Source: Sulfurimicrobium sp964384915 (GTDB taxonomy: Bacteria; Pseudomonadota; Gammaproteobacteria; Burkholderiales; Sulfuricellaceae). From it: a stretch of 64,000 nucleotides of DNA. The stretch covers positions 1 through 64,000 of the forward strand of contig CAYLMA010000014.1 in assembly GCA_964384915.1 (NCBI GenBank). Reading direction: 5' to 3'. Each line of letters starts with the position of its first letter. Position 1 is the first letter of the stretch. The position numbers and the translations under genes were made by a program. The notes under the pieces are model-generated. The model was not told where the DNA came from. It ran no database searches and saw nothing but the letters and a program-made list of their open reading frames with translations. Positions 7,860-16,929 of this stretch are shown piece after piece.

Positions 7860-10100
7860 ATGATGCGTTTTATTATCAGCATGTTGCTGATGCTGCATAT
7901 CCTGGGCGCCCATGCAGAGGAAGGCGATCTGCTGGAGCCTGAACAGGCATTCAAGTTCTCCGCCAAAGTGCTGGACGCCAACAACATCGAAGTGCGTTAC
8001 CAGATTGCCAATGGATATTACCTCTATCGCGAAAAATTCAAGTTCAGCGTCGAACCGGCCGGCGTGACCCTGGGCACGGGGCAGTTCCCGGCAGGCAAGA
8101 TCAAGCAGGACGAATATTTTGGCAAGGTGGAAACCTATCGCCAGAACCTGGTCATCAAGCTGCCGCTCACGCGCACCGCCTCCTCGGCGCAGAATATCAC
8201 GCTGAAAGCCGTATCGCAGGGCTGCGCCGATGTCGGCGTGTGCTATCCGCCGACCACCCAGACGGCGCAGCTCACGCTGCCGGCAGCCGCAGCGGAAGCC
8301 GCCCCCAAGGCCCCCAGTGGGCTGGCAGCACTAACCGCGCTGGTCAAGGGCGGCGCCCAGCAGGACGAGTTTCTCGAACCCGACCAGGCTTTCAAGCTGA
8401 AGATCAAGGCCCGGGATGCGCAAACGCTGGTTGCCGACTTCACGCCGGCCGAAGGCTATTACCTGTACCGCGACAGGATCAAATTCGTGCTGAAGGATGC
8501 CGATGGCGCCAGCATCGCAAAGATCGAGCTGCCCAAGGGCGAAACCAAGACCGACCCGAATTTCGGCGCCACCGAGGTGTACCACCATCCCTTCCAGGCG
8601 CTCGTTTATCTCCAGGGTGCCGCCGGAAAACTCACCCTGCAAGCCACTTACCAGGGATGCAGCGAAAAAGGCGTGTGCTACCCGCCGCAGAACAAGATCT
8701 TCACGCTGGACCTGCCGGCTTCCACGCCGTCCGGCGCCCCTAAAGCCGAACCCGCCTCAGCGCCTGAAGCCGCTCCGGCGCCCGCCGCCGTGGACGAGGG
8801 CGCATCGGAATCATCCCAGATCGCAACGCTGCTCAAGGGCGGAAACTTCTGGCTGGTGATCGCCAGCTTTTTCGGGTTTGGCCTGCTCCTGGCCCTCACC
8901 CCCTGCGTCTTCCCCATGATTCCCATTCTTTCCGGGATCATCGTCGGACAGGGGCAGAACCTCACCCGGCCGCGCGCCTTCGCGCTCTCCCTGGCGTATG
9001 TGCTGGGCATGGCCATCACCTACGCCGCCGCGGGCGTTGCCGCCGGATTGTCCGGCACGCTCTTGACCAGCGCCCTGCAGAATCCCTGGGTTCTCGGCAC
9101 GTTTGCGCTGGTGTTCGTGGCGCTGGCCTTTTCCATGTTCGGTTTCTACGAGCTGCAAATGCCGAATTTCATCCAGAGCCGCTTCAATGACGCCAGCAAC
9201 AAGATGAAAGGCGGCAAGCTGACTGGCGTATTCGCCATGGGCGCGCTCTCGGCGGTCATCGTCGGCCCTTGCGTCGCCGCGCCGCTGGCAGGTGCGCTGG
9301 CCTACATCGGCCTCACCCGCGACGTGTGGCTGGGCGGCTGGGCGCTGTTCGCCATGGCGCTGGGCATGGGCGCGCCGCTGCTGGCGATCGGGCTTTCCGC
9401 CGGGGCGCTGCTGCCGCGTGCCGGGGGCTGGATGGAAGCGGTCAAGGCGTTCTTCGGCGTGCTGCTGCTGGGCGTGGCGATCTGGCTGGTTTCGCCGGTC
9501 ATTCCTGCGGTTGCGCACATGCTGCTGTGGGCCGCGCTGCTGATCGTATCGGCGATTTATCTGCGCGCACTGGACCCGCTGCCGCACCCGGCCAAAGGCT
9601 GGGCCAAATTCTGGAAAGGCGTGGGCGTGGTGGCGCTGATTGCGGGCGTTGCCCTGCTCATCGGCGCATTGTCCGGCGGACGCGACATTCTCCAGCCCCT
9701 GTCCGGGCTGCGCGGCGCGGGAACGGCCATGGCAGCGGAAAGCGGCCACGCGCGTTTTGAGAAAGTCAAAAACGTGGCCGAACTTGAACAGCGCATACAG
9801 CAGGCGCAAGGCAAATTCGTGATGCTGGATTTTTACGCCGACTGGTGCGTGTCATGCAAGGAACTGGAACGCTTCACCTTCAGCGATGCCCGTGTGCAGG
9901 CGCGGCTTGGGGACATGATCCTGTTGCAGGCCGACGTCACGGCGAACAGCGACGAAGACAAGGCGCTGCTGAAGAAATTCGGCCTGTTCGGCCCGCCGGG
10001 CATCATCTTCTTCGATCCGTCCGGCAAGGAAAAAAACCGCCTGGTCGGCTATGAAAATCCGGACAAGTTTCTTGCCCGCGCCGAAAGCGTCCTGAAATGA
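7860..10100 (+). CDS. dsbD: thiol:disulfide interchange protein DsbD with duplicated N-terminal domain
   Basis: This 746-residue protein carries electrons from cytoplasmic thioredoxin to periplasmic thiols. After a signal peptide (residues 1-19) it has two DsbD-alpha domains, each with a redox pair in CxxxxxCYPP: C122/C128 and C267/C273. Then comes a Pro/Ala-rich linker, an eight-helix membrane domain with TPCVFPM and GPCVAAP cysteines, and a C-terminal thioredoxin domain with WCVSC (C663/C666). The usual protein is about 565-600 residues with one alpha domain, so the extra about 150 residues are a duplication. It abuts cutA and overlaps the TlpA-like gene by four bases. Confidence 0.95.
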   Translation: MMRFIISMLLMLHILGAHAEEGDLLEPEQAFKFSAKVLDANNIEVRYQIANGYYLYREKFKFSVEPAGVTLGTGQFPAGKIKQDEYFGKVETYRQNLVIKLPLTRTASSAQNITLKAVSQGCADVGVCYPPTTQTAQLTLPAAAAEAAPKAPSGLAALTALVKGGAQQDEFLEPDQAFKLKIKARDAQTLVADFTPAEGYYLYRDRIKFVLKDADGASIAKIELPKGETKTDPNFGATEVYHHPFQALVYLQGAAGKLTLQATYQGCSEKGVCYPPQNKIFTLDLPASTPSGAPKAEPASAPEAAPAPAAVDEGASESSQIATLLKGGNFWLVIASFFGFGLLLALTPCVFPMIPILSGIIVGQGQNLTRPRAFALSLAYVLGMAITYAAAGVAAGLSGTLLTSALQNPWVLGTFALVFVALAFSMFGFYELQMPNFIQSRFNDASNKMKGGKLTGVFAMGALSAVIVGPCVAAPLAGALAYIGLTRDVWLGGWALFAMALGMGAPLLAIGLSAGALLPRAGGWMEAVKAFFGVLLLGVAIWLVSPVIPAVAHMLLWAALLIVSAIYLRALDPLPHPAKGWAKFWKGVGVVALIAGVALLIGALSGGRDILQPLSGLRGAGTAMAAESGHARFEKVKNVAELEQRIQQAQGKFVMLDFYADWCVSCKELERFTFSDARVQARLGDMILLQADVTANSDEDKALLKKFGLFGPPGIIFFDPSGKEKNRLVGYENPDKFLARAESVLK

Positions 10101-10618
10101 TGCGCTCCAGAGCCGCCACTGCGCTCCTTGCCGGCGCCTTGTTGTCCATGGGCCTGAGTTCGTGCGCCGAACGGCAGGAAGCGCCCGCCGCCACGAGCGC
10201 AAGCGCATCGATTTTCGCTGCCAGCCTGCCCGACCTGGAAGGCCGGCCCCAGCCGCTGAAGCAGTGGCAAGGCAAAGTCCTGGTGCTCAACTTCTGGGCG
10301 CCCTGGTGCCCGCCGTGCCGAGAAGAAACGCCCGCATTCATCCGGCTGCAGGAAAAATACCGCGCACAGGGCGTGGTTTTCGTCGGCGTGGCGCTGGACC
10401 AGAAAGACAAGGTGCAGGCTTTTGTCGACGAAATGGGCGTCAATTACCCCATCCTGCTGGGCGAGAACGATGCGGTGGAGCTAGCAAAATTAGCGGGGAA
10501 CCGCCTCGGCGGGCTGCCATTTACCGCTGTTTTCGCCCGCGATGGCGCCATCGCAAGAACAGTTACCGGCGAATACAAACAGGAAGCCCTGGAAAACACG
10601 CTCAACTCCCTGTTATAA
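10097..10618 (+). CDS. TlpA/ResA-like thioredoxin lipoprotein
   Basis: The 173-residue product has a lipoprotein signal ending LSSC (Cys near residue 23) and a thioredoxin fold with the active site FWAPWCPPCREE, as in TlpA/ResA/CcmG. Such proteins reduce disulfides in periplasmic apocytochromes or other targets and commonly receive electrons from DsbD. The four-base ATGA overlap with dsbD supports that partnership. A cis-Pro loop (GGLPFTAVF) is present. No cytochrome maturation gene is nearby, so the client is unknown. Confidence 0.9.
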   Translation: MMRSRAATALLAGALLSMGLSSCAERQEAPAATSASASIFAASLPDLEGRPQPLKQWQGKVLVLNFWAPWCPPCREETPAFIRLQEKYRAQGVVFVGVALDQKDKVQAFVDEMGVNYPILLGENDAVELAKLAGNRLGGLPFTAVFARDGAIARTVTGEYKQEALENTLNSLL

Positions 10619-10747
10619 AGCGGAATTGCCGGGGACAATCCTCTTCAGGATTTGCATTTTGTCTGCAATTAGAAGCAAAAACTGGACAATTTACCCCCAT
10701 TTGCGGCAAACTTGCGTTTTATGAAAACCTCACCGACAGGTGGCCGG

Positions 10748-11194
10748 ATGCCCGCTAAAAACAGCAAAATTCTGGTATTGCACGGCCCCAATCTCAATCT
10801 CCTGGGCAGCCGTGAACCTCAACATTATGGACGCGACACGCTGGAAGACATCAACCAGCGTCTCATGCAACAGGCCCAACTATCCGGCGCCAGCCTGGAG
10901 GCATTTCAAAGCAACAGCGAATCCGATTTGATCGACCGCATTCATCTGGCGGGGCGTGACGGGGTGAATTTCATCCTCATCAACCCCGCCGCTTTCACCC
11001 ACACCAGCGTTGCCCTGCGCGACGCTCTGTCAGGCGTGAACATCCCCTTTGTGGAAATACATCTCTCCAACGTTTTCGCCCGCGAATCCTTCCGCCATCA
11101 TTCCTACTTCTCCGACCTCGCCGTGGGCATCATCAGCGGCCTCGGAGCAAAAGGCTATGAGCTGGCGCTGGAGTTCGCTTTGGCACAACCTTAA
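10748..11194 (+). CDS. aroQ: type II 3-dehydroquinate dehydratase
   Basis: This shikimate-pathway enzyme dehydrates 3-dehydroquinate. The N-terminal ILVLHGPNLNLLGSREP, the SNSESDLID segment, NPAAFTHTSVALRDAL and IPFVEIHLSNVFARE are all diagnostic. I use the ATG at 10748 preceded by AGGTGG (10738-10743), which gives 148 residues, the normal size; longer starts at 10712 or 10721 add non-conserved residues. It is followed 14 bases later by accB, an order common in Proteobacteria. The 129 bases upstream separate it from the TlpA-like gene and may hold its promoter. Confidence 0.96.
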   Translation: MPAKNSKILVLHGPNLNLLGSREPQHYGRDTLEDINQRLMQQAQLSGASLEAFQSNSESDLIDRIHLAGRDGVNFILINPAAFTHTSVALRDALSGVNIPFVEIHLSNVFARESFRHHSYFSDLAVGIISGLGAKGYELALEFALAQP

Positions 11195-11208
11195 ATTAAG
11201 GGCTCATC

Positions 11209-11661
11209 ATGGACTTGCGCAAACTGAAGAAACTGATTGATCTGGTGGAAGACTCCGGCATTGCCGAACTCGAAATCACCGAGGGCGAAGAAAAAGTTCG
11301 CATCAGCCGTTACGGCCAGGCGCCGCAAATGATGCATTACGCGGCTCCGCAGCAAATGATGGCTGCGCCAACCCAGCAGGCCGGCCTGCCCACCTCACCC
11401 GCCGCCACGGAACCGGCCCAGCCGGAAGGACATATCGTGAAATCGCCCATGGTGGGCACCTTCTACCGCGCCTCCTCGCCAGAAGCCAAGGCTTTCGTGG
11501 AAGTCGGCCAGAGCGTTGCCGCCGGCGACACCCTGTGCATTATCGAAGCCATGAAACTGCTCAACGAGATCGAAGCCGACCAGAGCGGCGTCATCAAAGC
11601 CATCCTGATTGAAAACGGACAACCCGTTGAATATGGCGAACCCCTGTTCATTATCGGCTAA
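11209..11661 (+). CDS. accB: acetyl-CoA carboxylase biotin carboxyl carrier protein
   Basis: The 150-residue carrier has the C-terminal biotinyl domain with IEAMKLLNE; the biotinylated lysine is K116. The N-terminal LRKLKKLIDLVEDSGIAELE is the usual BCCP opening, followed by an Ala/Pro/Gln/Met-rich linker. It moves carboxyl groups from AccC to the carboxyltransferase in the first step of fatty-acid synthesis. It sits between aroQ and accC; the accB-accC gap holds a hairpin repeat. The GSS-like ending GEPLFIIG is intact. Confidence 0.97.
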   Translation: MDLRKLKKLIDLVEDSGIAELEITEGEEKVRISRYGQAPQMMHYAAPQQMMAAPTQQAGLPTSPAATEPAQPEGHIVKSPMVGTFYRASSPEAKAFVEVGQSVAAGDTLCIIEAMKLLNEIEADQSGVIKAILIENGQPVEYGEPLFIIG

Positions 11662-11668
11662 TTTATTT

Positions 11669-11725
11669 GCCACAGAGGCACCAGCGCCGCCTGCCAGAGA
11701 GGTTTTACTCTGTGCTCCCTGTGGC
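11669..11725. repeat. CACAGAG-type inverted repeat between accB and accC
   Basis: GCCACAGAGGCACCAG at the left and CTCTGTGCTCCCTGTGGC at the right form an imperfect inverted repeat enclosing about 23 bases. The (CACNGAGNN) unit resembles the hairpins at 18854-18943 and 51218-51280. It is inside the accB-accC operon, with no U-run after it, so it is unlikely to be a simple terminator. Confidence 0.65.
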
Positions 11726-11743
11726 CATTAAGGTTTTTACAAG

Positions 11744-13096
11744 ATGATAGAAAAAGTCCTTATTGCCAATCGCGGCGAAATTGCCCTGCGTATCCAGCGC
11801 GCCTGCCGCGAACTGGGCATCAAGACCGTGGCGGTCCACTCCGAAGCCGACGCCGAAGCCAAATACGTCAGGCTCGCCGACGAATCGGTGTGCATCGGAC
11901 CGGCATCCTCCACGCTCAGTTACCTCAACATCCCGGCCGTGATCAGCGCGGCGGAAGTCACCGATGCGACGGCCATCCACCCCGGCTATGGCTTTCTGTC
12001 CGAAAATGCCGATTTCGCCGAAAGGGTGCAAAACAGCGGCTTCATCTTCATCGGACCGCGCCCTGAAACCATCCGCCTGATGGGCGACAAGGTCTGCGCC
12101 AAGGACGCCATGAAGGCATCCGGCGTGCCCTGCGTGCCCGGCTCCGACGGCGCCTTGCCCGACGATGACGATGAAATCATGCGGATCGCCAAACATACCG
12201 GCTACCCCGTCATCCTCAAGGCAGCAGGCGGTGGCGGCGGACGCGGCATGCGCGTCGTGCATACCGAGGCCGCGCTGCTCAACGCAGTCAGCCTGACCAG
12301 GTCGGAAGCCCAAAGCTTTTTTGGCAATCCCATGATTTACATGGAGAAATTTCTCCAGCATCCGCGTCATATCGAAATCCAGGTGCTGGCGGACGAGCAC
12401 GGCAATGCCATCCACCTCGGAGAACGCGACTGTTCCATGCAGCGCCGCCACCAGAAGGTGCTGGAGGAAGCCCCCGCGCCCGGCCTGGACACCAAGTTGC
12501 GCGACAAGATCGGCGAACGCTGCGCCGAAGCCTGCCGCAAGATCGGCTACCGTGGCGCCGGTACGTTCGAATTCCTGTACGAAGACGGCGAATTCTTCTT
12601 TATCGAAATGAATACCCGCGTACAAGTAGAACACCCGGTCACCGAAATGATCACCGGCGTGGATATCGTGCAGGAACAGTTGCGCATCGCATCCGGCGAG
12701 AAACTGCGCTACAAGCAGAAAGAAATCCAGTTCCGCGGCCACGCCATCGAGTGCCGCGTCAACGCCGAGGACCCCTACACCTTCGTGCCCTCGCCCGGAC
12801 GCATCACCCAGTACCACGTGCCCGGCGGACCGGGCATCCGGGTGGATTCGCACATCTACCACAACTACTACGTGCCGCCCCATTACGATTCCATGATCGG
12901 CAAGCTGATCGCTTACGGCGACACCCGCGAACAGGCCATTGCACGGATGCGCACGGCCCTCTCCGAAATGGTGGTGGACGGCGTCAAGACCAACCTTCCG
13001 CTGCACCGCGACCTGATGCACGACGCCGCTTTCCTTCAGGGTGGAGCCAGCATCCACTACCTGGAGCAGATGCTCGCGGACAAGAAAAAAGCTTAA
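11744..13096 (+). CDS. accC: acetyl-CoA carboxylase biotin carboxylase subunit
   Basis: The 450-residue ATP-grasp enzyme carboxylates the biotin of AccB. Visible landmarks are KVLIANRGEIALRI at the N-terminus, the glycine-rich KAAGGGGGRGMR ATP lid, HIEIQVLADEHGN, ERDCSMQRRHQK and the FIEMNTRVQVEHPVTE metal/active-site strand. Length and motifs match E. coli AccC (449 residues). The gap of 82 bases after accB is occupied by a hairpin repeat. prmA follows after 39 bases, an order seen in many betaproteobacteria. Confidence 0.98.
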   Translation: MIEKVLIANRGEIALRIQRACRELGIKTVAVHSEADAEAKYVRLADESVCIGPASSTLSYLNIPAVISAAEVTDATAIHPGYGFLSENADFAERVQNSGFIFIGPRPETIRLMGDKVCAKDAMKASGVPCVPGSDGALPDDDDEIMRIAKHTGYPVILKAAGGGGGRGMRVVHTEAALLNAVSLTRSEAQSFFGNPMIYMEKFLQHPRHIEIQVLADEHGNAIHLGERDCSMQRRHQKVLEEAPAPGLDTKLRDKIGERCAEACRKIGYRGAGTFEFLYEDGEFFFIEMNTRVQVEHPVTEMITGVDIVQEQLRIASGEKLRYKQKEIQFRGHAIECRVNAEDPYTFVPSPGRITQYHVPGGPGIRVDSHIYHNYYVPPHYDSMIGKLIAYGDTREQAIARMRTALSEMVVDGVKTNLPLHRDLMHDAAFLQGGASIHYLEQMLADKKKA

Positions 13097-13135
13097 CAAC
13101 CTGTTAACAAGCACAGACGGAAATCGGGGACCATC

Positions 13136-14029
13136 ATGGCATGGCAAGCGCTGAAAATCGCGGCGAACGCCCACACTGCCGAAATCCTCGGCGACGCGCT
13201 GATGGAACTGGGCGCGCTCTCGATTTCCATCGAAGACGCGCACGCCGGCACCCCTGAAGAGCAGGAAATTTTCGGCGAACCAGGCGAACCGCCCGCGGGC
13301 GTGTGGCAGGATGCCCTGGTCAACGCCCTGTTCGAGGCGGATGCCGACCTCCCCGCCATCGTAGCCGAAGCTGCCGCCACGGCGGGGCTGCATGACGCGC
13401 CGGCATTCGAGGTGGAAGCCGTAGCGGAGCAGGACTGGGTGCGTCAGACCCAGGCACAGTTCGCACCGATCCCGATTTCATCCCGCCTGTGGATCGTGCC
13501 GACCTGGCACGAATCTCCCGACAAGTCCGCCATCAACCTGATCCTCGATCCCGGCCTGGCTTTCGGCACCGGCAGCCACCCCACCACCCGCCTGTGCCTG
13601 CAGTGGCTGGACCGCAACATACACGGCGGCGAAACAGTGCTCGACTATGGCTGCGGCTCCGGCATCCTCGCCATCGCCGCGCTGAAACTCGGCGCCGGGC
13701 AAGTCACCGGGGTGGACATCGACCCCCAGGCGATTCAGGCCAGCCGGTTCAATGCCGAGCAGAACCAGGTCAAGGCGGACTTTTACCTGCCCAATGATGC
13801 GCCGCAGGTCAGCGTGGACATCGTGGTCGCCAACATCCTCACCAATCCGCTCAAGATGCTCGCTCCCATGCTGGCCAATGCCGCCTGCCCAGGCGGCCGG
13901 ATCGTGCTTTCGGGCATCCTTTCCCACCAGGCAGCCGACGTGCTGGCGGTCTACCGCAACTGGTTTGACATCGACGTGGCAGACGAGTCGGAAGGCTGGT
14001 CCTGCCTGGCCGGCACCAGGAAAGCATGA
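13136..14029 (+). CDS. prmA: ribosomal protein L11 methyltransferase
   Basis: This 297-residue SAM-dependent enzyme trimethylates ribosomal protein L11. It begins WQALKIAANAHTAEILGDAL, the L11-recognition domain. It carries DPGLAFGTGSHPTTRLCL and the SAM motif LDYGCGSGILAIAALKLGA, then VANILTNPLKML (an NPPY-like catalytic loop, here NILT). All are typical of PrmA. It overlaps the next gene by four bases (ATGA). Confidence 0.97.
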   Translation: MAWQALKIAANAHTAEILGDALMELGALSISIEDAHAGTPEEQEIFGEPGEPPAGVWQDALVNALFEADADLPAIVAEAAATAGLHDAPAFEVEAVAEQDWVRQTQAQFAPIPISSRLWIVPTWHESPDKSAINLILDPGLAFGTGSHPTTRLCLQWLDRNIHGGETVLDYGCGSGILAIAALKLGAGQVTGVDIDPQAIQASRFNAEQNQVKADFYLPNDAPQVSVDIVVANILTNPLKMLAPMLANAACPGGRIVLSGILSHQAADVLAVYRNWFDIDVADESEGWSCLAGTRKA

Positions 14030-15168
14030 GTAGGATCACCGCCTGCCCCCAGTGCCAGACCCGCTTCCGCGTGACGGAAGAACAGCTGCAGGCGCGCGGC
14101 GGCAAGGTGCGTTGCGGCCGCTGCTCCCATGTTTTCAATGCCCTCGCGACCCTGATCGAGGAATCGCCCCTGCCAGCAGCGGAGCCCTCCCCTGCCTCTC
14201 CACAGCAAACCGGCGCGGCGGAACAGGATCGAGAATTCCTGCCCGAGCAGGAAACTCCCGTCTCGCACGTGCCGGAAGCGCAGCAAGAGGAAGCCCCTGT
14301 TCCTGAAACCGGCGACGGCACTAGCGAGCCGCTGTTCGATCTTGACATCAGCTATCCAGAATTCCAGGCAGGCGCCGACGAGCCATTGTTCGAGCTTGAG
14401 ACCCCTCATCTCGATGTGCTGCCGGACATGGCGCCATTACCACCGGATAACCGCTCGGCGAAGCCCTCCGATGAAGAAGCAAGCGCCATCGAGGCCGCAA
14501 AGGAATCCACACCCGAGGTGCCGGCGGCACCCGATTTCAAGCCGGAGCCGGAGCCGGAGCCAGAGCTGGAAAGCAAAGCTGAAGCCCGCGTGGTGCGCAT
14601 CCTGCCGCCCCCCGTCATCATTCAGCCCAAGGTCTCGCCCGAGCGTCCCAAGTACGCTCCGCCGCCCAAGCCCAGACGCGCCTGGCCATGGGCGCTGGCA
14701 AACCTGCTGTTGCTGGCGGGACTCGCTCTCCAAGGCACTTATTCTTTCCGCGACGATATCGCCGCCCACTATCCGCCGACCCGCCCCCTGCTGGAACAGG
14801 CTTGCGTCTACCTCCAGTGCCGCGTCAGCCTGCCGCGCAACCCGGACCTGATCAGCATCGAGTCGTCCGAACTCCATGCCGACCCCGCCCGCCCCAATAT
14901 CGTGGTGCTGACCAGCATACTGCGCAACCGCGCAGCCCATGTCCAGGCTTATCCCACGCTGGAGCTAACTTTGACCAACACCAAGGATGAAATGGTGGCG
15001 CGCATGCTGTTCCCCCCCGGGGAATACCTGCGCAAGCCAGCGTCCATACCCCAGGGCATCCCTCCCAGCGGTGAAGTGGCGGTCAAACTGCTGATGGATC
15101 TGGGCGAGCTCAAGGCTGAAGGGTACCGTCTGTACCTGTTTTATCCGTCCCAGCCCTATCCGGGCTGA
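14026..15168 (+). CDS. zinc-ribbon (MJ0042) and DUF3426 membrane protein
   Basis: The 380-residue product opens with a zinc finger, CPQCQTRFRV and VRCGRCSHVFNA, the MJ0042 finger family with two CxxC pairs. A long acidic, Pro/Glu-rich low-complexity stretch follows (residues about 45-205). One membrane segment lies near 223-240 (WALANLLLLAGLALQG), and the C-terminal domain matches DUF3426 (YLQCRVSLPRNPDLISIESS, SGEVAVKLLMDLGELKAEGY). Proteins of this type follow prmA in betaproteobacteria; the function is unknown. The four-base overlap with prmA implies coupling. Confidence 0.85.
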   Translation: MSRITACPQCQTRFRVTEEQLQARGGKVRCGRCSHVFNALATLIEESPLPAAEPSPASPQQTGAAEQDREFLPEQETPVSHVPEAQQEEAPVPETGDGTSEPLFDLDISYPEFQAGADEPLFELETPHLDVLPDMAPLPPDNRSAKPSDEEASAIEAAKESTPEVPAAPDFKPEPEPEPELESKAEARVVRILPPPVIIQPKVSPERPKYAPPPKPRRAWPWALANLLLLAGLALQGTYSFRDDIAAHYPPTRPLLEQACVYLQCRVSLPRNPDLISIESSELHADPARPNIVVLTSILRNRAAHVQAYPTLELTLTNTKDEMVARMLFPPGEYLRKPASIPQGIPPSGEVAVKLLMDLGELKAEGYRLYLFYPSQPYPG

Positions 15169-15190
15169 AGCGGCAACCCTGGAGAATACA

Positions 15191-16282
15191 ATGCTCAAAC
15201 AGACCCCCCTTAACGCCCTGCACCGAGCTGCCGGGGCCAAGATGGTGGATTTCGGCGGCTGGGACATGCCGCTCCATTACGGCTCCCAGCTTGAGGAACA
15301 CCACAAGGTACGCTCTGACGCCGGCATGTTCGACGTGTCCCACATGCAGGTGGTGGACCTGGCGGGGGAAGGCGCGCGCGCTTTCCTGCGCCAGATGATG
15401 GCCAACAACATGGACAAGCTCACCCTGTCCGGCAAGGCGCTGTATTCCTGCATGCTCAACGAGCAGGGCGGAGTGATCGACGACCTGATCATCTATTTCA
15501 TGCGCGAAGACTGGTTCCGCATCGTGGTCAACGCCGGCACAGCGGAAAAGGATCTCGCCTGGATGGAGGCGCAGCGGCAGAAACTGGCGCCGCAGCTGAC
15601 CCTTACCCCGCGCCGCGACCTGGCCATGATCGCGGTGCAGGGTCCCAACGCGCGCGCCAGATTCTGGGCCGCGATGCCGGGCTCGCAGGAAATCAGCGCA
15701 CACCTCAAACCTTTCCAGGCCGCGGAAATGGGCACCATGTTCATCGCCCGCACCGGCTACACCGGCGAGGATGGCTTCGAAATCATGGTGCCGGCCAAGG
15801 CCGCGCCTTTCCTGTGGCAGGCATTGCAGGAGCAGGGGGTGGCGCCTATCGGCCTGGGCGCGCGCGACACTCTGCGCCTGGAAGCAGGCATGAATCTCTA
15901 CGGACAAGACATGGACGAAAGTGTGTCCCCGCTCGAATCCGGCTTGGCCTGGACCGTCGATCTCGCCAGCCCGCGCGCCTTCATTGGCAAGCAAGCACTT
16001 ACAGCCCAAGCTGTAAACCGGCAGTTGACGGGGCTGCTGTTGCTCGACAAGGGCGTGCTGCGCGGCCACCAGAAAGTCATCACCGCCCACGGGGAAGGGG
16101 AAATCACCAGCGGCGGCTTCTCCCCCACCCTCAACCAGTCCATCGCCCTGGCGCGCCTGCCCGCCGCCACCCAGGCGGGGGAGACGGTGCAGGTGGAAAT
16201 CCGCGGCAAATGGCTCAACGCCCAGGTGGTGCGTTATCCCTTCGTGCGCAACGGCAAGCCCTGTTATAAAAATGCGCCGTAG
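15191..16282 (+). CDS. gcvT: glycine cleavage system T protein (aminomethyltransferase)
   Basis: The 363-residue protein transfers the methylene group from aminomethyl-lipoyl-GcvH to tetrahydrofolate and releases ammonia. It has MVDFGGWDMPLHYGS at the N-terminus, HMQVVDLAGEGA, RTGYTGEDGFEIM and GLGARDTLRLEAGMNLYGQD. Length matches E. coli GcvT. It is the first gene of gcvT-gcvH-gcvPA-tpx-gcvPB; only 22 bases separate it from the DUF3426 gene, and no glycine riboswitch fits in that gap. Confidence 0.97.
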   Translation: MLKQTPLNALHRAAGAKMVDFGGWDMPLHYGSQLEEHHKVRSDAGMFDVSHMQVVDLAGEGARAFLRQMMANNMDKLTLSGKALYSCMLNEQGGVIDDLIIYFMREDWFRIVVNAGTAEKDLAWMEAQRQKLAPQLTLTPRRDLAMIAVQGPNARARFWAAMPGSQEISAHLKPFQAAEMGTMFIARTGYTGEDGFEIMVPAKAAPFLWQALQEQGVAPIGLGARDTLRLEAGMNLYGQDMDESVSPLESGLAWTVDLASPRAFIGKQALTAQAVNRQLTGLLLLDKGVLRGHQKVITAHGEGEITSGGFSPTLNQSIALARLPAATQAGETVQVEIRGKWLNAQVVRYPFVRNGKPCYKNAP

Positions 16283-16293
16283 GCGAACCCGCC

Positions 16294-16325
16294 TGCCCTC
16301 TCCCCCGAAAGGAGGGGGGAGGGCA
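16294..16325. repeat. CTCTCCC-type palindromic repeat
   Basis: TGCCCTCTCCCCC, GAAA and GGAGGGGGGAGGGCA make a near-perfect hairpin, followed by GGGGTGAGGG. It lies in the gcvT-gcvH gap. A sequence of the same kind is present inside gatB at about 50134-50181. It lacks a downstream T-run. Confidence 0.7.
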
Positions 16326-16417
16326 GGGGTGAGGGAAACCGGTCCTGGCGCAAGCGCCATGAGCGGTTTAGTGGCATAATTCCGGACAACAATATTGGAA
16401 CATCCTAGGACAAAAAA

Positions 16418-16807
16418 ATGACTATTCCGGCTGACCTGAAATATACCAAATCCCACGAATGGGTCCGGCTTGAAGCCGACGGCAGCGTCACTGTCGGCAT
16501 CACCCACCATGCCCAGGAACTGCTGGGCGACATGGTCTTCGTGGAAACCCCGGTGGCCGGCCGCAAGCTGACCCAGGGCGAAGAGTGCGCCGTGGTCGAA
16601 TCGGTCAAGGCCGCATCCGACGTCTATGCGCCGATCGCGGGCGAGGTGCTGGCCGCCAATGACGAGGTGGAAAACGCGCCGGAAAGCATCAACCAGGACG
16701 CCTATGCCGCCTGGCTGTTCAAGCTCAAGCCCGACAACGCGGCCGATCTCGGCGCGCTGCTCGATGCGGCGGCCTACCAGGCCCTGGTGGACAGCGAAGC
16801 ACATTAA
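16418..16807 (+). CDS. gcvH: glycine cleavage system H protein
   Basis: The 129-residue lipoyl carrier shuttles the aminomethyl intermediate between P and T proteins. The lipoylated lysine is K64 in VVESVKAASDVYAP, and the opening LKYTKSHEWVRLE and ITHHAQELLGDMVFVE are diagnostic. It is separated from gcvT by a palindromic repeat and from gcvPA by a GTGAA-type repeat. All catalytic features are intact. Confidence 0.98.
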   Translation: MTIPADLKYTKSHEWVRLEADGSVTVGITHHAQELLGDMVFVETPVAGRKLTQGEECAVVESVKAASDVYAPIAGEVLAANDEVENAPESINQDAYAAWLFKLKPDNAADLGALLDAAAYQALVDSEAH

Positions 16808-16808
16808 G

Positions 16809-16907
16809 GGTGAAAAGTGAAGCCGCATCACTGTGAAGTGTGAAAGATAAAAGACTCGCAATGAACACCTTTCACCCTTCACGTTTTACCCTTCACCCTT
16901 CACATTC
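16809..16907. repeat. GTGAANN heptamer inverted repeat between gcvH and gcvPA
   Basis: The left part carries GTGAAAA-GTGAAGC and TGTGAAGTGTGAAAG. The right part carries the complement as CTTTCACCCTTCACGTTTTA and CCCTTCACCCTTCACAT. The unit GTGAANN or its complement recurs every seven bases. The whole gap of 122 bases between the two genes is essentially this element. It resembles the perfect hairpin at 52767-52842. Confidence 0.75.
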
Positions 16908-16929
16908 CTGAGCCTCACCCGGAAATCCT

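Noticed and set aside
11705..13393. Long antisense open frame opposite accC (562 codons) and similar frames opposite gcvPA/gcvPB, gatB, ampG and the giant oxidoreductase
   Set aside because: They mirror genuine genes with full motifs on the other strand; GC-rich codon bias leaves few antisense stops. No start sites or families fit.
15169..15190. Glycine riboswitch ahead of gcvT
   Set aside because: Only 22 bases separate gcvT from the upstream gene, too short for the aptamer.
16809..16907. CRISPR array
   Set aside because: Units are seven bases and arranged as inverted arms; there are no regular spacers or cas genes.
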